NCBI GenBank assembly: GCA_022709625.1
Contig: JAKLIL010000149.1
Span: 1 to 5,336, forward strand
Direction: 5' to 3'
DNA: 5,336 nucleotides
Source: Verrucomicrobiota bacterium
Lineage (GTDB): Bacteria; Verrucomicrobiota; Kiritimatiellia; CAIQIC01; Lenti-01
The stretch's first letter is position 1. The number at the start of each line of letters is the position of its first letter. The notes below the pieces were generated by a model. That model was given only the letters and a program-made list of their open reading frames with translations. It searched no databases and was not told the DNA's origin. A program made the position numbers and the translations under genes. Below are positions 1 through 5,336 of this stretch, in pieces.

Positions 1-2
1 CG

Positions 3-1532
3 GCGGGCACGGACTTCGTGGAAACCACAGGCACGCTGGTTTTTGGCGACGGCGTGACCAACCGGGAGTTTACCGTCGAACTGCGCAACGATGCGGAGCA
101 GGAAGACATGGAAACCGTCCGGCTGGACCTCTTCAATCCCTCGACCGGGGCGACGGTCGGCTATCCCGACGTGGCGTGGCTGAACGTCCTGGACGACGAG
201 GATCCGAACTACGACTATTATCTCCCCGCCTACGGCAAGGAAGGGGCCGAACTCAAGCAGGCCCTCCACGACGTCGTCGACGACCACGTCGCGTTCAACT
301 ACGACGTGCTGTGGACCATCCTGCAGCAAACGGACGAATGTCCGACCAACGCCGCCGAGGTCCAACTGGTCTACATGCAAATCGGGCGGGACAAGAGCAA
401 CAACGGCGGCCTGGCCGGGCAGTGGAACCGCGAACATCTCTGGCCGCAGTCCCACGGCGCCGGCAATCCCTTCGGCACCGGCGATCCCAGCCCGACCTGG
501 CCTTCGTCGGTCGACGCGCACCACCTCAAGCCGTCCGACGTCCAAATCAACGGCCTGCGCGGCAACAAGGATTTCGACCCCGGCGGGGAAACGGTCGCCG
601 GCGCGCCGCCCACCTGCCGGACCACGGTCGACACCTTCGAGCCGCCCGACGCCTCCAAGGGCGACGTGGCCCGGGCGATGTTCTACATGGACGTCCGCTA
701 CGCGGGCGATGTCGCCAACGAGCCCGATCTGGAACTCGTGGACGCCGTCGGCACCTCGGGCCCGCAACTGGGCCGGCTCTCCACGCTCGTCCGCTGGCAT
801 TTCCAGGATCCGCCGGACGATTTCGAGCGGCGCCGCAACGACCTGATCTTCGCGAATTGGCAGCGGAACCGGAACCCCTTCGTCGACCACCCCGAATGGG
901 TGCTCAAGGTATGGGCCTACAACATGGCCATCGCGACCGCGGCCGGCGCGGGCGGGGGGATCCTGCCGGCGAATCCGCAGGTGCCGTACCACTCCAACCA
1001 GTCCTTCGAAATCCGGCCGGAACCCTACTACCATGTGGCGGACGTTCGCACGAACGGCGTATCGCTGGGGGCGGACTACGGGTCGGCGGCCTACGCCTTC
1101 GTCTGGAATCGCGTGGTCGCGAGCGGCACGCTGGAAGCCGATTTCGCGGCGAACCTTGCCGCCCACGGCACGCCGGAATGGTGGCTGGCCGCGTACGGCT
1201 TCACCAACGACTTCGACGCGGCTGCCCGCGACGATCCAGACCGCGACGGCCTGTTTACCTGGGAGGAGTTCCGCGCCGGCACCGTGCCGACCAACGCCGA
1301 TTCCGTCCTGCGGTTCGAGGACGTCGCCGTCGCGCCCGGCGCCGCCGGGCAGGTCTTGCGCTGGCGCAGCGAAAGCAATCGCGCCTACGCCGTCTGGGCC
1401 GCCCCCGACCTGCGCCTGCCGTTTGCCGACCGCATCGCGTCGAACCTGCCGGCGACGCCCCCCGTGAACGTCTATACCGACGCGGTTGCGGGCGCGGCGA
1501 CCCGCTTCTACGGCATCCAGATCGAGCCGTAA
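3..1532 (+). CDS. Secreted multidomain endonuclease I-family nuclease (5' partial)
   Basis: This is probably an extracellular nuclease that cuts DNA or RNA non-specifically. The frame is open to the window edge, so the true start and any signal peptide lie upstream; residues here are counted from the codon at 18. Domain order: the end of a Calx-beta domain (to about 62, ending NVLDDED); an endonuclease I domain (about 67-300); an InlB-like bacterial repeat domain (about 305-379, with SFEI, DVRTNGVSLGA and Y.F); and a tail module (about 383-504). Nuclease hallmarks are WNREHLWPQS (E139, H140), DAHHLKPSD (H168, H169), N178 and RGN (181-183), and NRNPFVDHPEWV (284-295). By analogy with Vvn/EndA, the His is the general base and Glu and Asn bind the metal. 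The tail carries a complete EF-hand-like loop (D406, D408, D410, G411, E417). The only two cysteines, C108 and C200, could form a disulfide. The catalytic class is secure; the biological role (nutrient scavenging, biofilm or defence) is not shown. Confidence 0.9.
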   Translation, partial: AGTDFVETTGTLVFGDGVTNREFTVELRNDAEQEDMETVRLDLFNPSTGATVGYPDVAWLNVLDDEDPNYDYYLPAYGKEGAELKQALHDVVDDHVAFNYDVLWTILQQTDECPTNAAEVQLVYMQIGRDKSNNGGLAGQWNREHLWPQSHGAGNPFGTGDPSPTWPSSVDAHHLKPSDVQINGLRGNKDFDPGGETVAGAPPTCRTTVDTFEPPDASKGDVARAMFYMDVRYAGDVANEPDLELVDAVGTSGPQLGRLSTLVRWHFQDPPDDFERRRNDLIFANWQRNRNPFVDHPEWVLKVWAYNMAIATAAGAGGGILPANPQVPYHSNQSFEIRPEPYYHVADVRTNGVSLGADYGSAAYAFVWNRVVASGTLEADFAANLAAHGTPEWWLAAYGFTNDFDAAARDDPDRDGLFTWEEFRAGTVPTNADSVLRFEDVAVAPGAAGQVLRWRSESNRAYAVWAAPDLRLPFADRIASNLPATPPVNVYTDAVAGAATRFYGIQIEP

Positions 1533-1535
1533 GCG

Positions 1536-1564
1536 GCCGCCCTTCCCGGGCCGGCGGGCTTTTT
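1536..1564 (+). terminator. Candidate Rho-independent terminator after the nuclease gene
   Basis: Just after the TAA stop, 1536-1542 pairs with 1548-1555. This gives seven G-C pairs with one bulged C at 1551 and a five-base loop. GGGC and then five T (1560-1564) follow. Alternatively GCCC at 1539-1542 pairs with GGGC at 1556-1559, directly against the T-run. Neither stem is ideal and the T-run is short, so this is a moderate call. The position at the end of a gene supports it. Confidence 0.45.
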
Positions 1565-1653
1565 CCCAGGGTAAACGCATCTAGATCATCCGATCCGCTC
1601 AACGCAAACGACGCAAGCGGCGCGAGAGGAACGCCCCTTTCCTTCCCAAGTCA

Positions 1654-1792
1654 GTCATCCCGAGCTTGGCCTGCCCGCGGTAGCCTCGCGCGAAGGCGGG
1701 TCGAGGGATCTCGGCTTGGTCCCGCCGGCCAGCCCTTGGCTACCGGCCGAGATGTTTCGATTCCGGCGCTGCGCGCCTCCACTCAACATGAC
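1654..1792. repeat. Imperfect palindromic intergenic repeat element
   Basis: The ends form an inverted repeat: GTCAT at 1654-1658 with ATGAC at 1788-1792, and GAG at 1662-1664 with CTC at 1782-1784. A second nested pair is ATCTCGGC at 1708-1715 with GCCGAGAT at 1746-1753, flanked symmetrically by TCGA at 1701-1704 and 1757-1760. Smaller stems sit inside each part: CCCGC 1674-1678 with GCGGG 1696-1700, and GCCGG 1724-1728 with CCGGC 1743-1747. The GTCAT..CGAG...GAGGGATCTCGG pattern resembles dispersed non-coding palindromes scattered between genes in many environmental bacterial genomes. It has no coding content. Copy number cannot be judged from a single copy. Confidence 0.6.
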
Positions 1793-1939
1793 TGTGGTTT
1801 TGTAAATCACATGGGCAAGACTCGATAGCCTTCTGGCGTTTGCGCATCCATTGCGCCGATGGCGTCTCTTGCGTTACAGCGCGGTTCGGTTCGAGGCAGG
1901 TTTTGAATGCGTTTGCCTTGGCTTTTTGCCGGAATGCGG
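1793..1939. other. Non-coding stretch upstream of the ABC operon
   Basis: No convincing protein or RNA gene was found here, and it is less GC-rich than the genes around it. It contains short direct repeats: GCGTTTGC at 1836-1843 and 1909-1916, and GAATGCG at 1905-1911 and again at 1932-1938, just before the candidate -35 box. These could be regulator sites, but the repeats are short enough to be chance. Confidence 0.35.
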
Positions 1940-1969
1940 TTTACAGGGCGGGGCGGCGGGGCGTAGGAT
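1940..1969 (+). promoter_or_regulatory. Candidate sigma-70-type promoter of the ABC importer operon
   Basis: TTTACA at 1940-1945 matches the -35 consensus at five of six bases. TAGGAT at 1964-1969 matches the -10 consensus at four of six, with an 18-base G-rich spacer. Transcription would start in the A-rich stretch near 1975-1978 and give a leader of about 40 bases ahead of the ATG at 2019. The consensus used is that of E. coli, and this phylum may differ. Confidence 0.4.
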
Positions 1970-1985
1970 AAAAACAAAACAAGCA

Positions 1986-2008
1986 GCCCGCCGCGCCGGC
2001 GGGCGCGG
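1986..2008 (+). promoter_or_regulatory. Two alternative GC-rich hairpins in the operon leader
   Basis: Stem A pairs 1986-1993 with 1997-2004: eight perfect G-C pairs around a three-base loop, leaving the ribosome binding site free. Stem B pairs 1991-1997 with 2002-2008: seven perfect pairs around a four-base loop, taking in the first two G of the ribosome binding site. They share bases and cannot coexist. This geometry could tune translation or protect the 5' end of the mRNA. On the minus strand, stem A is followed by a T-rich run and looks like an intrinsic terminator. The pairings are seen directly; any function is inferred. Confidence 0.45.
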
Positions 2009-2013
2009 AGGAG
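2007..2013 (+). promoter_or_regulatory. Strong ribosome binding site fixing the start of the binding-protein gene
   Basis: GGAGGAG lies five bases before the ATG at 2019. The open frame extends upstream to an ATG at 1851, but 2019 is chosen because of this site and because a lipoprotein signal peptide begins exactly there. Confidence 0.8.
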
Positions 2014-2018
2014 CGGCC

Positions 2019-2804
2019 ATGAAGACATTCCTGTACGGTTCGCTGGCGGTCGTGGCGGCGGCGGCGCTGCTAGGCGCCTGCGGCCGGCAAGACTCCACGA
2101 CATACCTGGTGATGGGCACGAACGCCGAATTTCCACCGTTCGAAATGCGCGGCGGCCCCGGCGGCACGAAGGTCGTCGGATTCGACGTCGAAGTGGCCAA
2201 AGCCATCGCCGCCAAGGTGGGCCTGCCGCTGAAGATCGAGGACATGAAGTTCGACAGCCTCCTGCCGGCGCTGGACGCGGGCAAGGTGGACATGGTGCTG
2301 GCGGGCATGACCATCACCCCCGACCGCGCCCGGAACGTGGACTTTTCCGCGCCCTACTACAAAGCCACCCAGGTCGTCCTGATCCGCAAGGGCGATCCCG
2401 CGCCGACCCGCAAGGAGGACCTGCAGGGGCGGACCGTCGCCGTGCAGCTCGGCACCACCGGCGCCGGCGTCGCCGTGGAGCTCGCCGGCCAGGAGAACGT
2501 CCGCCAGTTCACCTCCACCATGGATGCCGTCGTGGAACTGATGAACACCAAGGTGGACTTCGTCGTCATCGACGAGCAGCCGGCCATCAATTTCCAGAAA
2601 CGCAATGCCCCGGACCTCGACCTCGTGCGCCTGGCGTTCGCCGACGAATTCTACGGCGTGGCCGTCAAGAAGGGAAACGCCGAACTCCTGGCCCGGGTCA
2701 ACGAGGCGCTGGCCGAGATCGTCGCCGACGGCCGCTACGACCAGTTCGTGGACCAGTGGCTGATCCAGGCTCCGGACCCGGCGGCGGAAACGGCCGCGGA
2801 ATAG
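2019..2804 (+). CDS. Polar amino-acid ABC transporter substrate-binding lipoprotein
   Basis: It captures an amino acid outside the inner membrane and delivers it to the permease encoded next. The 261-residue length is normal for the family (SBP_bac_3, HisJ/GlnH/ArtJ type). Residues 1-20 form a lipoprotein signal peptide ending LLGA before Cys21, so the mature protein should be membrane-anchored by lipid. Family signatures follow: TNAEFPPFE (34-42), VGFDVEVAKAIA (53-64), MTITPDRARNVDFSAPYY (97-114), QLGTTGA (143-149) and VIDEQPA (183-189). By comparison with the LAO/HisJ proteins, R103 is the likely ligand carboxylate contact and D185 the likely amino-group contact. The last residues (PDPAAETAAE) look like a loose tail. 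The exact ligand (glutamine, glutamate, arginine, histidine, cystine or another) cannot be fixed. It is the first gene of the operon, with 19 bases to the permease start. Confidence 0.94.
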   Translation: MKTFLYGSLAVVAAAALLGACGRQDSTTYLVMGTNAEFPPFEMRGGPGGTKVVGFDVEVAKAIAAKVGLPLKIEDMKFDSLLPALDAGKVDMVLAGMTITPDRARNVDFSAPYYKATQVVLIRKGDPAPTRKEDLQGRTVAVQLGTTGAGVAVELAGQENVRQFTSTMDAVVELMNTKVDFVVIDEQPAINFQKRNAPDLDLVRLAFADEFYGVAVKKGNAELLARVNEALAEIVADGRYDQFVDQWLIQAPDPAAETAAE

Positions 2805-2823
2805 GCCGGGGCGGCGGTCTTCC

Positions 2824-3513
2824 ATGTGGCGGGCCCGCATCCAGCAATGCCTGCTCGATCCGCTGCCCAACGGGCTGCCGCCCGGCTGGCGGATGCTGCT
2901 GGACGGCCTCGGCTACACCCTGGTGATTTCCGTCCTGGCCGTGGCGCTCGGCGTGGTCCTGGGCACCGTCCTCGCCGTGCTGCGGATGTCCCGGCGCGGC
3001 TGGCTCCGCTGGCCCGCGCGCCTGTATGCCGACCTGATCCGCGGCACGCCCGTGCTGGTGCAGCTGTTCATCGTCAACTTCATCGTGTTTGCCAGCGTGC
3101 AGGCGGACAAGTGGCTGGTGGCGACGATCGCCTTCGGGCTCAATTCGGCGGCCTACGTGTCGGAAATCGTCCGGGCGGGCATCCAGAGCGTGAATCCGGG
3201 GCAGATGGACGCCGCCCGCTCGCTGGGCATGCCCGGCGCCCTGGCGATGCGCGAGATCATCCTCCCGCAGGCGTTTCGCAACATCCTGCCCGCGCTCGGC
3301 AACGAATTCGTCGTGCTGCTCAAGGAAACCAGCGTCGTCGGCTTCATCGGCGGCATGGACCTGATGCGGATGGGCGACATTATCCGCAGCATGACCTACG
3401 AAGCCTACGTGCCCCTGCTGTCCGTCGCGGCCATCTATCTGGTCCTGACCCTGGGCCTGTCGGCCCTGCTGCAGCGGCTGGAAGGGCGCCTGGGCTGGGG
3501 GCGGGAGCGATGA
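2824..3513 (+). CDS. Polar amino-acid ABC transporter permease (HisM/GlnP class)
   Basis: This inner-membrane subunit forms the transport channel. Its 229 residues fit the His/Glu/Gln/Arg/opine permease family. About five membrane segments are visible: roughly 30-54, 76-92, 98-115, 155-175 and 194-217. RGTPVLVQLF (73-82) is a hallmark of the family. The EAA-type coupling loop that docks on the ATPase is at about 127-151 (QMDAARSLGM...IILPQAF), followed by NEFVVLLKETSVV (160-172). Only one permease gene is present, so it probably works as a homodimer, as GlnP does. The 19-base gap before its ATG has no clear purine-rich binding site, so translation may depend on coupling to the upstream gene. 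Its TGA overlaps the next ATG by four bases. Confidence 0.94.
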   Translation: MWRARIQQCLLDPLPNGLPPGWRMLLDGLGYTLVISVLAVALGVVLGTVLAVLRMSRRGWLRWPARLYADLIRGTPVLVQLFIVNFIVFASVQADKWLVATIAFGLNSAAYVSEIVRAGIQSVNPGQMDAARSLGMPGALAMREIILPQAFRNILPALGNEFVVLLKETSVVGFIGGMDLMRMGDIIRSMTYEAYVPLLSVAAIYLVLTLGLSALLQRLEGRLGWGRER

Positions 3514-4277
3514 GCCTCGCGCTCCACGCCAGCGTCCCCGCCGGCCCCGGCCCGATGGTCAAGATCGTGGACCTGCACGTGAAATTCGGCCGCCACGAAG
3601 TGCTCAAGGGCATCCATCTCGAGGTTGCCCCGCGCGAAGTGCTCAGCATCGTCGGTCCCTCCGGTTCGGGCAAGTCGACCCTGCTGCACTGCGTGAACCG
3701 CCTGCAAACCGCCCACCGCGGCCACATCTGGATCGAGGGCGTCGACATCCTCGCGCCGGGCGTGGACGTCAACCGCCTGCGCCGCAAGGTCGGCATGGTC
3801 TTCCAGCACTTCAATCTCTTCGAGAACAAGACGGTGCTCGACAACGTGATCCTCGCCCCCGTCAAGCTCGGTCTCCTGCCGCGCGCCGCCGCCGTCGCGC
3901 GCGGTCTGGACCTGCTCCGGCAACTGGGCCTTGCCGCCAAGGCCCAGGCCTGGCCCCACAACCTCTCCGGCGGCCAGAAGCAGCGCGTCGCCATCGCCCG
4001 GGCCCTCGCCATGGATCCCGACCTCATGCTTTTCGACGAACCGACCAGCGCCCTCGATCCCGAAATGGTCAAGGACGTGCTCGACGCGATGAAGGATCTG
4101 GCCCGCGGCGGCATGACGATGATGGTGGTCACCCACGAAATGGGCTTCGCCCGCGAGGTTTCCAACCGCATGGTGTTTCTGGACGAAGGCCTGATCGTCG
4201 AAGACGCCCCGCCCGAATGGTTTTTCAACCGGCCCCAAAACCCCCGGACCAAAGCCTTTTTGGAAAAGATCCTGTAG
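3510..4277 (+). CDS. Polar amino-acid ABC transporter ATP-binding protein (GlnQ/HisP class)
   Basis: This cytoplasmic ATPase powers the importer. Its 255 residues carry every catalytic element in order: Walker A GPSGSGKST (49-57), Q-loop Q99, signature LSGGQ (152-156), Walker B LMLFDEP with catalytic E177, D-loop SALD (180-183) and switch H209 in VVTHEMGFAREV. That last motif and the FFNRPQNPRTKAFL ending (238-251) are typical of amino-acid importers. The ATG at 3510 overlaps the permease stop (ATGA), which implies translational coupling. GGGAG at 3503-3507 is very close to it. A second in-frame ATG at 3555 (MVKIVDL) would remove a 15-residue extension but has no binding site before it. It is therefore the less likely start, although family alignments would begin near there. 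Confidence 0.95.
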   Translation: MSLALHASVPAGPGPMVKIVDLHVKFGRHEVLKGIHLEVAPREVLSIVGPSGSGKSTLLHCVNRLQTAHRGHIWIEGVDILAPGVDVNRLRRKVGMVFQHFNLFENKTVLDNVILAPVKLGLLPRAAAVARGLDLLRQLGLAAKAQAWPHNLSGGQKQRVAIARALAMDPDLMLFDEPTSALDPEMVKDVLDAMKDLARGGMTMMVVTHEMGFAREVSNRMVFLDEGLIVEDAPPEWFFNRPQNPRTKAFLEKIL

Positions 4278-4286
4278 TCCCCGGCG

Positions 4287-4293
4287 AAAGGAG
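4287..4293 (+). promoter_or_regulatory. Ribosome binding site deciding between two nearby ATGs
   Basis: AAAGGAG ends directly against an ATG at 4294, which leaves no spacer. The in-frame ATG at 4300 lies six bases after GGAG, a normal distance. The start at 4300 is therefore preferred. Confidence 0.7.
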
Positions 4294-4299
4294 ATGAGC

Positions 4300-4968
4300 A
4301 TGCAGGCCACCCGCGTCGTTTCGAGTTGTGCGCGCCGTCCAGTCCGGTTGTTTTGGTTCGGTCTGGCGCTGGGCGCGCTCGCCTGGGCCGGCGGCGGCTG
4401 TGCCGCGCGCCACCCCCTGGAGCCCGCCCCGGCGCAGTGGCAGGCCCTCGCGCCGGAGCAACCGGCCGAATCCCGCGCCCGCCAACAAACCCTCGCCGAA
4501 CAGAAACGGGCGGCGGCCAAGGCCGAGCGGCAGGCCCGCGCCCAGGAACGCCAAGCGCAGCTCGCGGCGGAAAAAGAGCGGATCGCCAAGCTCTACGCGG
4601 AAGGCCAAGTCGGCGACGTCGTCCGGGTGTCCATCCAGGGCGGCGTGCTCGACGGCCTGCGCGGCCGCCAGCCCATCCAGCCGGCCCACTTCGAAATCGC
4701 CAAGGGCGAAAGCAAGCGGATCCGCATCGCCACGGCCGGTTCGATGCGGCAAACCGTGGATTATCTCGTGCGGCTGGCCCCCGACGGCACCGCGCTGACG
4801 TTCGACGCGGACCAGGCCGAACCCTTCGTCATGGCAAATTCCGATTGGGCCAACGGCCAGGCCTACGTTTCGCCCCGGAAGCCGCGCCCCGGGCGCCGCG
4901 CCCTGCTGGGCGCGTCGTTTTTCGTCAAGTACCGGGAAAAGACCGGCGCTATGGAACGCGCCCCGTGA
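4300..4968 (+). CDS. Exported hypothetical protein, possibly a lipoprotein
   Basis: I do not recognise this 222-residue protein. The N-terminus has arginines (R11, R12, R13, R16), then a hydrophobic segment at about 17-33, then Cys34 in AGGGC. That resembles a lipoprotein signal, although Gly at -3 is not canonical, so anchoring through an uncleaved helix is also possible. A Pro-rich linker (about 39-57) leads to a highly charged Ala/Gln/Glu/Arg/Lys stretch (about 58-103), predicted as a long helix or coiled coil. The rest (about 104-212) looks beta-rich and is fairly basic near the end (PRKPRPGRR). It may act at the cell envelope. It begins 22 bases after the ATPase gene, and its stop overlaps the start of the yceH-like gene, so it is probably co-transcribed with both. 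No catalytic motif was seen. Confidence 0.75.
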   Translation: MQATRVVSSCARRPVRLFWFGLALGALAWAGGGCAARHPLEPAPAQWQALAPEQPAESRARQQTLAEQKRAAAKAERQARAQERQAQLAAEKERIAKLYAEGQVGDVVRVSIQGGVLDGLRGRQPIQPAHFEIAKGESKRIRIATAGSMRQTVDYLVRLAPDGTALTFDADQAEPFVMANSDWANGQAYVSPRKPRPGRRALLGASFFVKYREKTGAMERAP

Positions 4969-5336
4969 AACCCAATCTGACGGTTTTGGACGCGCGCATC
5001 CTGGGCGCGCTGGCCGAGAAGGAACTCGCCACCCCGGAATACTATCCGCTGACGCTGAACGCGCTGGTGGCCGCCTGCAACCAGAAGAACAACCGCGATC
5101 CGGTCATGCAACTCGCCGCGGAAGACGTCGCGCAGGCGCTGACCGTCCTGCAATACGACAAAAAACTGGTCGGCACTTTTTCCGGCGTCGGCGCGCGGGT
5201 CGTCAAATACACGCACCGGCTGATGGAAACGCTGGGGGTGGACACGCCCGAACTGGCGATCCTCTGCGAACTGCTGTTGCGCGGCCCGCAAACGCCCGGC
5301 GAACTGCGCGGACGGGCTGCGCGGATGCATCCGTTC
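4965..5336 (+). CDS. yceH: YceH / DUF480 (UPF0502) winged-helix family protein (3' partial)
   Basis: This 124-codon open frame starts at GTG and runs off the window without a stop. It matches the YceH family closely: LAEKELATPEYYPLTLNAL (16-34), ACNQKNNRDPVM (37-48), the SGVGARVVKY segment (73-82) and the signature LLLRGPQTPGELRGRAARM (103-121). The family folds as two tandem winged-helix domains; here the first (about 1-85) and the beginning of the second are visible. Known members are about 200-220 residues, so roughly the last 40% is missing. The molecular role of the family is poorly known, and DNA or protein binding is inferred from the fold. The GTG start overlaps the previous TGA (GTGA). 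There is no strong binding site, so translation is probably coupled to the gene before. Confidence 0.92.
   Translation, partial: MKPNLTVLDARILGALAEKELATPEYYPLTLNALVAACNQKNNRDPVMQLAAEDVAQALTVLQYDKKLVGTFSGVGARVVKYTHRLMETLGVDTPELAILCELLLRGPQTPGELRGRAARMHPF

Noticed and set aside
176..1828. Plus-strand frame of 550 codons overlapping the nuclease
   Set aside because: The translation is almost all Arg/Pro/Gly/Ala with no domain. The nuclease frame has precise catalytic motifs.
1880..1910. GGTTCGGTTCGAGG-like stretch resembling a tRNA T-arm
   Set aside because: No matching T-stem, anticodon arm or acceptor stem could be built around it.
1851..2018. Upstream extension of the binding protein to the ATG at 1851
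   Set aside because: It would bury the lipoprotein signal peptide inside the protein, and it covers the candidate promoter and leader. The ATG at 2019 has a strong ribosome binding site.
2070..2870. Minus-strand open frame of 266 codons opposite the binding-protein gene
   Set aside because: It mirrors the codon pattern of the real gene, has no family motifs and no credible start signal.
4294..4299. ATG at 4294 as the start of the hypothetical exported protein
   Set aside because: It directly touches the AAAGGAG site with no spacer, whereas the in-frame ATG at 4300 has normal spacing.
3435..4589. Long minus-strand open frame of 384 codons opposite the permease end, the ATPase and the next gene
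   Set aside because: It lies opposite clearly real genes, and its protein is low-complexity and rich in His/Asp/Glu/Gly/Val. It is a by-product of GC-rich third codon positions.
4863..5330. Minus-strand open frames opposite the yceH-like gene
   Set aside because: The plus-strand frame from GTG 4965 matches the YceH family through its whole visible length. The minus-strand frames show no recognisable motifs.

Overview
The window is GC-rich bacterial DNA. It holds the 3' part of a large secreted nuclease gene, an intergenic region of about 490 bp, a complete three-gene polar amino-acid ABC importer operon, a gene for an unrecognised exported protein, and the 5' part of a yceH-like gene. All genes lie on the + strand. 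No tRNA, rRNA, CRISPR or insertion sequence was seen. The organism is best guessed as a member of the PVC group, most like Kiritimatiellota or Verrucomicrobiota. This is an inference from the C-terminal tail style of the nuclease (GTPEWW, an EF-hand-like DPDRDG loop, then RAGTVPTNA) and from its mix of Calx-beta and InlB-like repeat domains. The core genes are too widespread to settle the phylum.

Region 1 (3-1532): a multidomain extracellular protein, open at the 5' edge. It has the end of a Calx-beta domain, an endonuclease I domain with the NREH and DAHHLKPSD...N..RGN motifs, an InlB-like bacterial repeat domain, and a calcium-loop tail module. A modest hairpin with a T-run follows.

Region 2 (1533-2018): no protein gene. 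It contains a candidate terminator, an imperfect inverted-repeat element of about 140 bp that looks like a dispersed intergenic repeat, a candidate promoter, and a GC-rich leader. Two mutually exclusive perfect hairpins can form in that leader, and one of them takes in the first two bases of the ribosome binding site of the next gene.

Region 3 (2019-4277): a lipoprotein substrate-binding protein, one permease of the HisM/GlnP class and one GlnQ-type ATPase, closely spaced or overlapping. Together they form a complete importer that probably works with a homodimer of the single permease. The ligand is a polar amino acid whose identity cannot be read from sequence.

Region 4 (4300-5336): an exported, probably membrane-anchored protein with a charged helical stretch and a beta-rich C-terminal part, not assigned to a family. 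Its stop codon overlaps the GTG start of a YceH (DUF480, UPF0502) winged-helix protein that runs off the window. Short gaps and overlaps make 2019-5336 a plausible single transcription unit, but the link between transport and the last two genes is positional only.
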